Source: Parapedobacter indicus
GTDB taxonomy: Bacteria > Bacteroidota > Bacteroidia > Sphingobacteriales > Sphingobacteriaceae
Length of the DNA stretch: 64,000 nt
Direction: 5' to 3'
NCBI RefSeq assembly: GCF_900113765.1
Contig: NZ_FOQO01000006.1
Coordinates: 310,001-374,000 of the forward strand
The translations under genes and the position numbers were made by a program. Under the pieces are notes generated by a model that had not been told where the DNA came from, searched no databases, and was given only the letters and a program-made list of their open reading frames with translations. Below are positions 8,718 to 16,534 of this stretch, in pieces; the first letter of the stretch is position 1; each line of letters opens with the position of its first letter.

Positions 8718-9638
8718 ATGATTTTTCAAAAAAAACAAATCCTTCTTTATACACTTGTCTTCGCACTCTATGGCTTCATCAGTGGATGCACCGACACCAT
8801 CGATTTCTATCAGGGAGAGCGACGATCGGCCATCGTGCTGAACAGCCTCCTCAATACCGATAGCATCGTCTACGCCCGGCTGACGTGGATGAATAAGCCG
8901 GGGGAGATGTTCTATGATTGGGCACCGGATGAAATCAAGGATGCGGAGGTCTCGCTATATGAAAACGGGGATTTCGTTGAGCACCTTGCGCCTGTCGCCA
9001 TCGGCGACACGATTTACAATGCCCACTATTACAAAAGCACCCACGCCGTGCGTCAGGGACAAACCTATCAACTGGTTGCCAAGCTACCCGATGGACAACA
9101 GGTATCGGCGGAAGGATGGACACCGGCCCAGCCTTCCTTCTCAATCGGGAAGGCTACGTGGGTCCCTTCACCTTCCAATCCGAGGCGTGATGAAACCCAA
9201 ATCGTTTTACAACTGAATGATCCTGCCGGTGAGCACAATTATTACCGAATCCGGATGTTCACTTATTCGGAAGGTTATGTCGAACGTTGGTCGCAACGCA
9301 TTACCTGGGTCGGTCCCGGCAAGCAGGGAACCAGCTTCTTTGAGGACGAATTCCAACCGCAGGTGTTTATTGACGACGAACTGTTTAACGGGCAATCCGT
9401 CGAACTGATCCTGCGCTGCGAAAACATGCTTTTTGAAAACAGCAAGATGGAAGTGACGGCGCTCACGCAGGAATCGTACCGTTATCTCCGCAATAACGCC
9501 TTTGCGAATGAATCGGTCAATAATGTCATCACCGAACCGATCCCGGTATTTACCAACGTAATGAATGGATTGGGATTTGTCGGCGGCGTAGCCGTACGCG
9601 AGCAGCCCATCGAGGTGGACAGAACAGGTGCTCCCTAA
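8718..9638 (+). CDS. DUF4249 lipoprotein, partner of the TonB receptor
   Basis: The 306-residue protein has a lipoprotein signal (FISGC, lipidated Cys at residue 24). The mature part begins TDTIDFYQGE and is followed by the DUF4249 pattern: a conserved beta-sandwich with VLNSLLNTDS-YARLTW, A-VSLYENGDFVEHL and TYQLVAKLPDGQQVSAEG-TPA segments. It starts 7 bases after the receptor stop, so the two are translationally close and probably form a surface complex analogous in layout to SusC/SusD. The function of DUF4249 is not established. The stop overlaps the stop of the convergent gene by 4 bases. Confidence 0.9.
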   Translation: MIFQKKQILLYTLVFALYGFISGCTDTIDFYQGERRSAIVLNSLLNTDSIVYARLTWMNKPGEMFYDWAPDEIKDAEVSLYENGDFVEHLAPVAIGDTIYNAHYYKSTHAVRQGQTYQLVAKLPDGQQVSAEGWTPAQPSFSIGKATWVPSPSNPRRDETQIVLQLNDPAGEHNYYRIRMFTYSEGYVERWSQRITWVGPGKQGTSFFEDEFQPQVFIDDELFNGQSVELILRCENMLFENSKMEVTALTQESYRYLRNNAFANESVNNVITEPIPVFTNVMNGLGFVGGVAVREQPIEVDRTGAP

Positions 9639-10066
9639 AACCGGATGCGGAAATCCTCCTTGGCCTGTCCCTTATGGAAAAAGACCAAGCCCAGGTAAAA
9701 TAAATCAATGGTGACCGTCACATCGGGTCGCTCCTGGATAGTATGCCACAATGCTTTCATCCGCCTGCTGCGGTAAATATCGTTTAGTACCAATACGCTG
9801 CCCGCGTGAAGCTGCGGCCAAGTCTGTCCGAGTTGGGAGGTAATCGTCTCCACATTATCCCCACCGGCGACAGCAAAGTCCGATTTGAACCGGCTGGCCA
9901 GACGGGATATCAGCCGTTGTACTTTCTCTCGCGGTTCACCCTCTTTTCCGGGCGCATAAATTACTTCGTCCACCAACTGATAAACAAAAGGCGAATGCGT
10001 ACCGTGACGCGAATGGGACATCAGGAAATGGAGCGCATAATCAACATAAAACCGAGGGCTGTGCAT
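9635..10066 (-). CDS. Class I methyltransferase-like protein lacking the SAM-binding core
   Basis: The 143-residue protein begins with the N-terminal helix block of a Bacteroidota class I methyltransferase family (RHGTHSPFVYQLVDEVIYA, residues about 20-38). It ends with the same family's C-terminal block (LNDIYRSRRMKALWHTI then VTVTIDLFYLGLVFF and a final IRF). Family members known to me are about 220-260 residues, with a Rossmann core (E-GTSLG and D-FVFIDG type motifs) in between. Here only about 50 unrelated-looking residues join the two ends and no glycine-rich SAM motif is visible. The frame is open, so it may be an in-frame deletion product or a repurposed protein. It precedes no gene of known pathway; the acyltransferase is upstream in the same direction. 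Confidence 0.72.
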   Translation of the reverse strand: MHSPRFYVDYALHFLMSHSRHGTHSPFVYQLVDEVIYAPGKEGEPREKVQRLISRLASRFKSDFAVAGGDNVETITSQLGQTWPQLHAGSVLVLNDIYRSRRMKALWHTIQERPDVTVTIDLFYLGLVFFHKGQAKEDFRIRF

Positions 10067-10093
10067 CGCATCAAAGATACGGGAAACTGCCTT

Positions 10094-10999
10094 TTATTTC
10101 CACCTCCGATGTGACCAAAGCCAATACGCCGGTTCCTTTCGAATGGTTTCTTGCAATCGCTCGCCAAAACTCCGGGTAATCTCGCCCTTGGCTGTTTCGG
10201 TAGGTTTATCGGTTATCAACGAAAAGTGTACGTCCCATCCGGCTCCCTCATTTCTTTCCAGCTCCACATAAAAAACGACCGCATTGATCGCTTTCGCTAA
10301 TTTCTCAGCACCATCAAACAGGGCGGTCGGCTGGTTCAGCAATTCCATAGGAAGGCCCCGATTACGCCCCGGAAACTGATCGGCTATAAACAGATTGAGG
10401 GAAGCGTCGTCTTTCGCTTTCATCAATTGACGTACTGCCTTTTCCGCGGGAATCAATTGCATTCCAAACCGGGAACGGATGTACATAATGAAGCGACCTA
10501 CCGATTTGTTTGACAGGGGTTTGTACAGGGCATTTACCGGAATAGACAGTTTACTGGGCAGGATGCTCAGACTCTCCCAGTTACCATAATGCCCCAGCAA
10601 TGCGACCATGGGTTTTGCCTCACGCTGATAGTGTTCCAGTAAATCTGCATTGACGATGCGAACACGACCCGCCAGTTCGCGCTTACTGATGGAAAAAGAT
10701 TTAATCATTTCAACGACAAGGCAGGAAAAATGCCGATAGAAATCTTTTGCCAGGGCATGGATTTCCGCATAGGGCTTTTCGGGAAATGAACGCGACAGAT
10801 TTTGGAGCACCACATGGTAACGGTAACGGGCAAACGAATACGTCAGGAAATAACAGCACCGGCCAACGGTACCTAAGAGTAGGGAATATGGCAGCCGGCT
10901 TAAAAGAACCAGTGGGAAGAGCATCGTAAGGTATAGTGCTTTTCCAAAAAGGACCGGTAGCCGGCCCATGACTTCAGTGATGCCATTCATAGTCATCAT
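10094..10999 (-). CDS. Lysophospholipid/lipid A late acyltransferase (LpxL/HtrB family)
   Basis: This 301-residue protein has an N-terminal membrane anchor (about residues 15-55) and the acyltransferase motif HYGNWE, which gives the HX4E pair at His137 and Glu142. Downstream are the family's ADQFPGRNRG and P-ALFDGAEKLAKAINA segments and a C-terminal YWLWSHRRWK, a hallmark of late acyltransferases. The family adds secondary acyl chains to lipid A (or acylates related lipids) at the inner membrane. Three closely spaced ATG codons are possible starts (10999, 10996, 10990). The longest is given. The first codons overlap the end of a small membrane-protein gene by 26 bases, suggesting coupled translation. 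Confidence 0.92.
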   Translation of the reverse strand: MMTMNGITEVMGRLPVLFGKALYLTMLFPLVLLSRLPYSLLLGTVGRCCYFLTYSFARYRYHVVLQNLSRSFPEKPYAEIHALAKDFYRHFSCLVVEMIKSFSISKRELAGRVRIVNADLLEHYQREAKPMVALLGHYGNWESLSILPSKLSIPVNALYKPLSNKSVGRFIMYIRSRFGMQLIPAEKAVRQLMKAKDDASLNLFIADQFPGRNRGLPMELLNQPTALFDGAEKLAKAINAVVFYVELERNEGAGWDVHFSLITDKPTETAKGEITRSFGERLQETIRKEPAYWLWSHRRWK

Positions 11000-11123
11000 C
11001 GCAGGTGGTATGCAGTTCGATTAAGACGATCTTCAGCAGGTAAATGCATCCCACGAACACAACGACCGTGACGATTCCTCCTATATAGGCGAGGATGACA
11101 ATCCAGTTTTCCATAAATGTCAT
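10974..11123 (-). CDS. Small single-span membrane protein (49 residues)
   Basis: Reading the minus strand from ATG at 11123 gives 49 codons and a TGA. A second in-frame ATG lies 9 bases later. The product starts MTFMENW, has one long hydrophobic segment (about residues 8-36: VILAYIGGIVTVVVF then GCIYLL-IVLI) and ends in a polar tail with two Cys in the protein as a whole plus an acidic/His end (CDDDYEWHH). It overlaps the start of the LpxL-type gene by 26 bases in another frame, typical for a coupled small gene. I do not recognise the family. It may be a small partner of the acyltransferase or a spurious frame. The membrane-like composition and overlap arrangement favour a real gene. Confidence 0.5.
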   Translation of the reverse strand: MTFMENWIVILAYIGGIVTVVVFVGCIYLLKIVLIELHTTCDDDYEWHH

Positions 11124-11203
11124 AAACAATTAATTATTCTGTTTAGAAGAGACAACTTCAACTGGCTTTACCCTTACCTCCGGACGTAATAACCTGAAGC
11201 AGG

Positions 11204-12763
11204 CTACCAACGATAGCGTACGCCACCCATCAGTCCTGCCTGGAATGTACGGTTGGGTTGAAGAAGATAATTGACCGACGGTCCGGCGAAGATCCCCCAA
11301 TGCGGGTTGAAGCGAAATTGAGGAAATACACGAAACGATGCCTGCTGCTCGGGGGTTGTTTTGAAATCAGGACTGATCCTGCTAGCGAGCTCGGTATCCA
11401 ACGCGAACCGGTTTGTTTGCCAAATATGAACGCCGATCCCCGCTTCGAGCACATACCGCATGGAGCTGTCATTCAACCGATATCCGACACCCAGCAGGCC
11501 ATATAAAATACGGCCACCCGAGCGGAATGTTAATTGTGCAACACCCGATTCATTCAGCTCGATCGCAAAACTCTTATCGCCATTTTTGATCAGGTTGATC
11601 AAACCAATGGGATAGTCGCTGCTATCTGCGACATTGACCAATCCCGATAATTGGACGCCGTTTACTTTTCCGGCGATATTGACGATCCCCGCCAGCTGAA
11701 TACCTTGTATGTTTTCGGCTACATTGAAAAGGCCAACCAATTGCGCTCCGACGACATTTCTGGCCCGGTTGTTTATTCCGGCTACCTGCACCCCTGAAAC
11801 ATCGCGGACGACGATATTGGAAATTCCGGCGGCTTGTACACCTTGTACGCCATTTCCCACTAAATTGAACAGACCAGCGGCCTGGAAGTAACGTGCCTGC
11901 TGCTGGTTGATGTTGAAGACGCCACCCACTTCGACACCGTTCACTCCCGCGGTGTGGCCGCCGACGATATTCACGGAAACCTGGTTGACCACCTGGCTAT
12001 TAAACAATCCCTGCGAACTCAATCCGGGAGTCAACGAAATCTGATAGGGATTATACGCAAAAAAACCGCCCAGATTGATACGCTGGATACGCTGCCGGGA
12101 ACTGGTGAAAAACCGCCCCAATGCTGTGCCGTCCAGCCCCATTCCGCTCCCTTCGTCCGGCGCGAACCAATACCGTCTTCCTTTTTGTCTGTTATTGACC
12201 TGCACAGGTGGCAATAAGGCCAACGTTGTATCGCGATAATTTTCTTTGCTGATGGTGAGCCATATGGTTTCCTCAGGCCGTTTAATGGTCAATTTAAAAT
12301 TGCCCGCTGGTCCGGATAGCGTAGATGCCAATACATTGCGTTCATAAACACTGGCCAAATACACACCCTTTTTATGATCCGCATCGGTGATCTGCCCCTC
12401 GATCACCATAGGCCCGTGCCGTCTTTCTTCAATATCGATGGCTACGACCATCCTACGGGGGGCGTATCGGATAATGACATATCCGGGGGTTTCCTTAAAT
12501 TCATAAGCAGGCCCCAATGTGTGGGTCAAAAAATCGAGCAGCTTACCATCATACCGTGCGACCGTGATCAGGCTGTCAGCCGGTACGACCTGATTGCTGT
12601 AAGAAAAATAAAAATCGTGTGCTTTGCCGATGGCATCCAGTACTTGCTGGATTCGCTGGGGATCGGAAAAGCGTAAATGAACATCCCGCATCAGGTATCC
12701 CTGCCCGCTGACCGTAGCGGCTAAAAATAAAAAAAAGCAAGTTAATTGTATCCTGACAGCCAT
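11204..12763 (-). CDS. STN and carboxypeptidase-regulatory-like protein with GxQxxGxxN repeats and barrel-like C-terminus
   Basis: The 519-residue protein has a signal peptide (about 1-21), an STN domain (about 28-101), a carboxypeptidase-regulatory-like domain (about 120-190), then seven repeats of 15-16 residues with the consensus G-x-Q-[VLA]-x-G-[IL]-x-N (first N-rich copies near 276 and 292, then 308, 324, 339, 354, 369). The last about 120 residues are alternating strands ending YRW, like an outer-membrane beta-barrel. The repeats resemble the LA_2272-type surface repeat proteins. There is no TonB plug. It follows a FecR and an ECF sigma gene in the same direction (46 bases from FecR), so the STN domain probably talks to that FecR. 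The ligand and barrel function are unknown. Confidence 0.85.
   Translation of the reverse strand: MAVRIQLTCFFLFLAATVSGQGYLMRDVHLRFSDPQRIQQVLDAIGKAHDFYFSYSNQVVPADSLITVARYDGKLLDFLTHTLGPAYEFKETPGYVIIRYAPRRMVVAIDIEERRHGPMVIEGQITDADHKKGVYLASVYERNVLASTLSGPAGNFKLTIKRPEETIWLTISKENYRDTTLALLPPVQVNNRQKGRRYWFAPDEGSGMGLDGTALGRFFTSSRQRIQRINLGGFFAYNPYQISLTPGLSSQGLFNSQVVNQVSVNIVGGHTAGVNGVEVGGVFNINQQQARYFQAAGLFNLVGNGVQGVQAAGISNIVVRDVSGVQVAGINNRARNVVGAQLVGLFNVAENIQGIQLAGIVNIAGKVNGVQLSGLVNVADSSDYPIGLINLIKNGDKSFAIELNESGVAQLTFRSGGRILYGLLGVGYRLNDSSMRYVLEAGIGVHIWQTNRFALDTELASRISPDFKTTPEQQASFRVFPQFRFNPHWGIFAGPSVNYLLQPNRTFQAGLMGGVRYRW
11590..11938 (-). repeat. Coding repeat array of seven 15-16-residue units inside the STN protein
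   Basis: Residues about 276-392 of the STN protein are made of consecutive units with conserved Gly, Gln, Gly and Asn. Units start at residues 276, 292, 308, 324, 339, 354 and 369, so the period is 15-16 residues (45-48 bases). Examples of the core are GVQVAGINN, GAQLVGLFN, GIQLAGIVN and GVQLSGLVN. The regular spacing suggests a solenoid or stacked-strand structure. Confidence 0.85.
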
Positions 12764-12809
12764 TTATACGCGGGTGGAAAACCCGACAAGTATACAAATT
12801 ATGTTTAGG

Positions 12810-13775
12810 TTACCTCAACAGAATTTTGTCGCCCTCCCGTTTCACCTCAATCCGTAGCGTCACTCCAATGACCTCCAAAATCCGATCCAAGTCATCCCGG
12901 CGGAAAGTCGTCGTTATCGGCAGGTTGCGTATCTCCGGGTTCTCGATACGGATATCGGTATGATACGCTTGGCTAAGCACTTCGGCGAGGCGCCAAAGTG
13001 GGGTGTTAACGGCCACAAACTGGTTGTCGACGTAATAATTATGTAACTGATCGGTTACTTTTCCTACTTCAAACTGATGGGTCGTGGTATTGATCAGTAA
13101 TTTGCCACCCAACGACAATTCCACCTCCCGTTTCGGGCCTGTTACCTTAACATGGCCGCTTTCGACAATGACTTCGGTTTGATCTCCATTCCGCTTTACG
13201 TGGAACGAGGTGCCGAGCACGGTTACCGTAACCTCCCCCGATTGAACAATAAACGGTCGATCGGGATCGCTTTTTACCTTGAAAAACACTTCGCCCTCAT
13301 CCAGTGTCGCCAAACGCCGATGAGTACGGGTCTCCTGTGCATACCGTAGGGTGGCAAAACTGTTTAAGGTAATGATGCTGCCATCGGTCAACGTATCGGT
13401 ATGGGTAGCCTCTTTTGTTTCATATACGATGGGCGTGGAATCGCCATAGCGGCTATTCCAAAACGTATAGAGTGCCCATACTGTCAGTGGAAGCAGTATC
13501 AGTGCCGCTGCATACCGCAGTCCGTTTATCCATCTTACATTTCCACCTTTCCGACTGGTCGCTCCCGAGTCCCGGCGTTGCACAAAACGATGCCACGCTT
13601 CTTCCTCATCTACCGTTAATTGACTTCCGAGCGACTTGCTGGTTTTCCAGATCCGCTGTAGGTGCTCATACCTTCGTGCATGATCGGGATGTGCGGCAAT
13701 CCAAGCGCGTACGGAAGCAGACTCTGCTTCGTTTGTCTCGTTTAGCAGGTATTTTGTCAACAATATATCATCCAT
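12810..13775 (-). CDS. FecR-family anti-sigma factor
   Basis: Starting at the ATG of MDDILLTKYLL the protein is 321 residues and overlaps the end of the sigma gene by 8 bases, a usual arrangement for these pairs. An upstream in-frame ATG would add eight residues and overlap the sigma gene further. The N-terminus is a sigma-binding helical region with EAWHRF near residue 66. A single span follows at about 90-112 (YAAALILLPLTVWALYTF). The periplasmic FecR domain includes DGSIITLNSFATLRY, R-LATLDEGEVFFKVKSDPDRPF and TVTVLGTSFHVKR, and a DUF4974 C-terminal domain ends the protein. It should hold the sigma factor inactive and receive a signal from the STN domain of the downstream gene. Confidence 0.93.
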   Translation of the reverse strand: MDDILLTKYLLNETNEAESASVRAWIAAHPDHARRYEHLQRIWKTSKSLGSQLTVDEEEAWHRFVQRRDSGATSRKGGNVRWINGLRYAAALILLPLTVWALYTFWNSRYGDSTPIVYETKEATHTDTLTDGSIITLNSFATLRYAQETRTHRRLATLDEGEVFFKVKSDPDRPFIVQSGEVTVTVLGTSFHVKRNGDQTEVIVESGHVKVTGPKREVELSLGGKLLINTTTHQFEVGKVTDQLHNYYVDNQFVAVNTPLWRLAEVLSQAYHTDIRIENPEIRNLPITTTFRRDDLDRILEVIGVTLRIEVKREGDKILLR

Positions 13776-14346
13776 AGCCCCATAGATTTGGCAATACAAT
13801 TAGCAATAAAGGAAGGAAATCGGCCAGTTGAATACGCAATAATTTCAGTGCTTTTCCCATGTGCGCTTCAACTGTTTTTAAGGAAATGCCTAACCTTTCC
13901 GCTATTTCCTGATACTTGAGTTCCTCAAAACGGCTTAATTGGAAAACGGTCCGGCATTTCTCCGGCAATTGCCGGAGTGCCCGCTGCAACTGACGTTGCA
14001 GCTCGTTATCTGCTTCGGTCTCTTCCGTTTGCTGTTGTTTATGAGCCACCATCGCTTCCTCCATATATCTCCGTTGAACCTTTTTATGCTTCAAGTAATT
14101 CAAGCTTTCGTTATACACCGATTTGTACAGATAGGCCCGTAAGGACGTATGTATTGTCATTCGATCGCGGCTTTCCCAAAGTTTCAGAAAGACAGTCTGT
14201 ACAATTTCTTCGGCCATACCTTCGTCCTGAAGCATCGTGTATGAATACGCGTGCAATGCCTTAAAATTGCTTTTAAACGCTTCTTCAAAAATGACCTCGT
14301 GATCTGTATGCACCAATGTTTCTCTTTTGGCCAAAGTTACTTCCAT
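13768..14346 (-). CDS. ECF RNA polymerase sigma factor (FecI-like)
   Basis: The 192-residue protein contains region 2 (FKALHAYSYTMLQDEGMAEEIVQTVFLKLWESR, about residues 28-60), the LRAYLYKSVYNESLNYLKHKK segment of region 2.4, and a region 4 HTH (LPEKCRTVFQLSRFEELKYQEIAERLGIS, about 132-160) ending in KTVEAHMGKAL. It is the first gene of a minus-strand trio with FecR and an STN protein. The start at 14346 sits 73 bases from the ATG of the divergent SirB1-like gene, so the two probably share a compact promoter region. Some alternative downstream starts exist, but the N-terminal acidic residues fit the family. Confidence 0.93.
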   Translation of the reverse strand: MEVTLAKRETLVHTDHEVIFEEAFKSNFKALHAYSYTMLQDEGMAEEIVQTVFLKLWESRDRMTIHTSLRAYLYKSVYNESLNYLKHKKVQRRYMEEAMVAHKQQQTEETEADNELQRQLQRALRQLPEKCRTVFQLSRFEELKYQEIAERLGISLKTVEAHMGKALKLLRIQLADFLPLLLIVLPNLWGYG

Positions 14347-14405
14347 TTGATTAGGTTGACAACTTTGTTGCGGTTTACCCTTAGTCGCGGATTATATTTT
14401 TTTAT

Positions 14406-14413
14406 TAACTTTG
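14406..14413 (+). promoter_or_regulatory. Bacteroidota -7 promoter motif for the SirB1-like gene
   Basis: The octamer TAACTTTG matches the TAnnTTTG consensus of the Bacteroidota housekeeping sigma factor. It ends only 5 bases before the ATG, so the transcript would begin at or very near the start codon (leaderless). Confidence 0.55.
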
Positions 14414-14418
14414 TCTTG

Positions 14419-15273
14419 ATGGATGAGAAAGAACTGGATTCATTGATCAAATTGTTGGATGACCCCGATTCGGAAGTATTCCAACATGTAGAGCAAAAGC
14501 TGATTACCATGGGACCCGAGGTGATCACGCGGTTGGAATCGGCATGGGAACAATCGTTCGATGTGATGCTGCAGACGCGTATCGAGAATCTTATTCATAA
14601 GATCCAATTTGAAGATGTACTGCAGGAATTGGAGCTTTGGAAAATAAGCGGTTCATTTGACCTATTGCAGGGACTGATTATTGTCAACAAATATCAGTAT
14701 CCTGACATGAATGAACAAAAAGTCATCAACCAGATAGAGGCTATCAAACGTGATGCTTGGTTGGAAATGATTTATAGCATGAGTGCGGTAGAGAAAGTAC
14801 GGTTGCTTAACAATATCATTTACAATGCTCATGGCTTTTCAGGGAATACAAGCAATTACCACGATCCACAAAACTCGTATATCGGACAGGTATTGGAGAC
14901 TCGTAGGGGAAGCCCCATCCTATTGGCCTGTGTGTATAGCATTGTAGCCCAAAAGCTCGATATACCTATTTATGGGGTGAATCTGCCGAAACATTTTATC
15001 TTGGCTTATACAGAAGACCATACACCGGTTGCCGACAAGAACGGCATTTTATTTTATATTAACGCATTTAACCGCGGACAAATATTCGGGCGCCACGATG
15101 TCATCGCATTCCTTAAGCAGCTCAACCTGGCCCCGAGTGACAATTTTGTGCTTCCCTGCACCAACCTCGACATCATTATTCGTGTACTGCGTAATCTGAC
15201 TTCATCGTATTCGCAGGCAGGTAATGCCGCTAAGACCGAAGAAATCAATCGGATGATCGATTTACTGGCGTAA
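14419..15273 (+). CDS. SirB1-like transglutaminase-fold protein
   Basis: The start is taken at the ATG of MDEKELDSLI, giving 284 residues. A longer frame upstream runs through the promoter and is unlikely. After an N-terminal helical region (about 1-100), the transglutaminase-like core has GSPILLACVYSIVAQKL, with a Cys in the nucleophile position, and GVNLPKHFILAY with the His. This matches the SirB1_N family, often annotated as transglutaminase-like protein. The biochemical role of SirB1 proteins is not established. It has no signal peptide and is likely cytosolic. It is divergent from the sigma gene and converges with the following lipoprotein gene (stops 4 bases apart). Confidence 0.85.
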   Translation: MDEKELDSLIKLLDDPDSEVFQHVEQKLITMGPEVITRLESAWEQSFDVMLQTRIENLIHKIQFEDVLQELELWKISGSFDLLQGLIIVNKYQYPDMNEQKVINQIEAIKRDAWLEMIYSMSAVEKVRLLNNIIYNAHGFSGNTSNYHDPQNSYIGQVLETRRGSPILLACVYSIVAQKLDIPIYGVNLPKHFILAYTEDHTPVADKNGILFYINAFNRGQIFGRHDVIAFLKQLNLAPSDNFVLPCTNLDIIIRVLRNLTSSYSQAGNAAKTEEINRMIDLLA

Positions 15274-15277
15274 TCGC

Positions 15278-16405
15278 CTATTGGGAATTAGGTACTCCTC
15301 TTACGTCGAGATATATTCCGAACGGCCGCCGTGCATTGCCCAATGTATCCAGTGACACGGACGCTTCCGGCGCGACATTTCCGTCGTCTGCGAGCCGGAA
15401 TCGCAAGATTCTTCCGGGTTGTCCACCCGATACCTGTGCATCGTAATCCGCCACAAAAATCGTTCGCCTGCCCTGTCTCGGATCGATGGCCACATCCATC
15501 GGCCCCGTCAAACCGGTCAATGCCCCTTGAATGGTACGTGTGGGCGCAACGGTGGTGAAAGAACCCTCCTTAAGCTTGGCCTTGATTCCGTCGATGATAT
15601 AAATCCGCCCATCGGCAACCGGATTATCGGATGACCCAGTGCCGTAGTCGGCCGCGACCAAAATGTCTAACGAATCAACGAATGCGATTCCCCGAAGAGC
15701 TGCCGCACCTTCAATACGGATGGTAGAAAGCGCTTGGAAATCGGCGACTAATGAATCCACTTTCGACAGCCCTCCATACAACGACACGCTTCCGCTTGTA
15801 CCCGAATTGGATACCAACAGGCTATCTCCCCATAATACCATCCCCCAGGGGCGCATAGTTGGATCTAACCGAAGTACGCGATCGGGCAATGTATATCCTC
15901 TCCGATTATATGGCAGGTGATATCCATAAATCGTTGTCCGCCCGCCGACAGTCGCATTATTGGCTACATAAAGCATCTTTGACGGGTAATGATAAGTAAG
16001 CCCGCGCATGGCATTGAGTCCACTATATTGTATTTGACCACTATTTGACAGGATACCGAGTGCGCCAACGCTCATTACCCGGATGGTCGTGTCCGCGGTT
16101 CCATAACCTGCTTGGAAAATTGCGCTTTGAAAAGGATCAAAATAGATTCCTGCACCGCCCCGTAGTGCCTCGGAGTTGTGGCTAAGCACTACATCCATCT
16201 CTGCTTCCAGGGTATCCGCCGGATCAATCAGTAACACATTGTCGATGGGATCTTCCGACGCATTGGTCTGATAATTCCCTACCGAAATATACAACCTCGA
16301 TATGGGCCGTACAGGCATTACGGGTTCGTCATCGTTGCGCACACAGCTACCAAGCGTTATGGCCACGATGTCCGCTACCAGGAAAAAACCAAATAACTTC
16401 TTCAT
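15278..16405 (-). CDS. Predicted lipoprotein with beta-propeller-like repeats
   Basis: The start at MKKLFG (375 residues) is preferred. A longer in-frame ATG 18 bases upstream lies inside the promoter motif described separately. The signal ends in VAITLGSC, so residue C20 is probably lipidated. The mature protein shows repeated strands of the type A-GIYFDPFQSAIFQAGYG, GLTYHYPSKMLYVANNA, GIAFVDSLDILVAADYGTG and DVAIDPRQGRRTIFVADYDA, consistent with a six- or seven-bladed NHL/lactonase-like propeller. No catalytic residues can be assigned. It is transcribed alone between a divergent QueH gene and a convergent SirB1-like gene. It could bind sugars or proteins at the surface. The family is not firmly recognised. 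Confidence 0.75.
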   Translation of the reverse strand: MKKLFGFFLVADIVAITLGSCVRNDDEPVMPVRPISRLYISVGNYQTNASEDPIDNVLLIDPADTLEAEMDVVLSHNSEALRGGAGIYFDPFQSAIFQAGYGTADTTIRVMSVGALGILSNSGQIQYSGLNAMRGLTYHYPSKMLYVANNATVGGRTTIYGYHLPYNRRGYTLPDRVLRLDPTMRPWGMVLWGDSLLVSNSGTSGSVSLYGGLSKVDSLVADFQALSTIRIEGAAALRGIAFVDSLDILVAADYGTGSSDNPVADGRIYIIDGIKAKLKEGSFTTVAPTRTIQGALTGLTGPMDVAIDPRQGRRTIFVADYDAQVSGGQPGRILRFRLADDGNVAPEASVSLDTLGNARRPFGIYLDVRGVPNSQ

Positions 16406-16420
16406 CCAACCGGTTTTTGG

Positions 16421-16428
16421 CAAAGTTA
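16421..16428 (-). promoter_or_regulatory. Bacteroidota -7 promoter motif for the propeller lipoprotein
   Basis: On the minus strand the octamer reads TAACTTTG, matching TAnnTTTG. It ends about 15 bases before the ATG at 16405, which supports that start over the one at 16423. Confidence 0.6.
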
Positions 16429-16534
16429 GAAAAATTATCGCTGATCCGGCAACGGAACAAATTCTGTTTCGTTACTTGCAACAAGCCACCATTCTCCGTA
16501 ATATTGCAACCTGAAACCAAGTGGCACACGTACG

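Noticed and set aside
14251-14418. N-terminal extension of the SirB1-like protein by 56 residues
   Set aside because: It would overlap the sigma gene and run through the promoter motif, and the extension has no family match. The ATG at 14419 is preferred.
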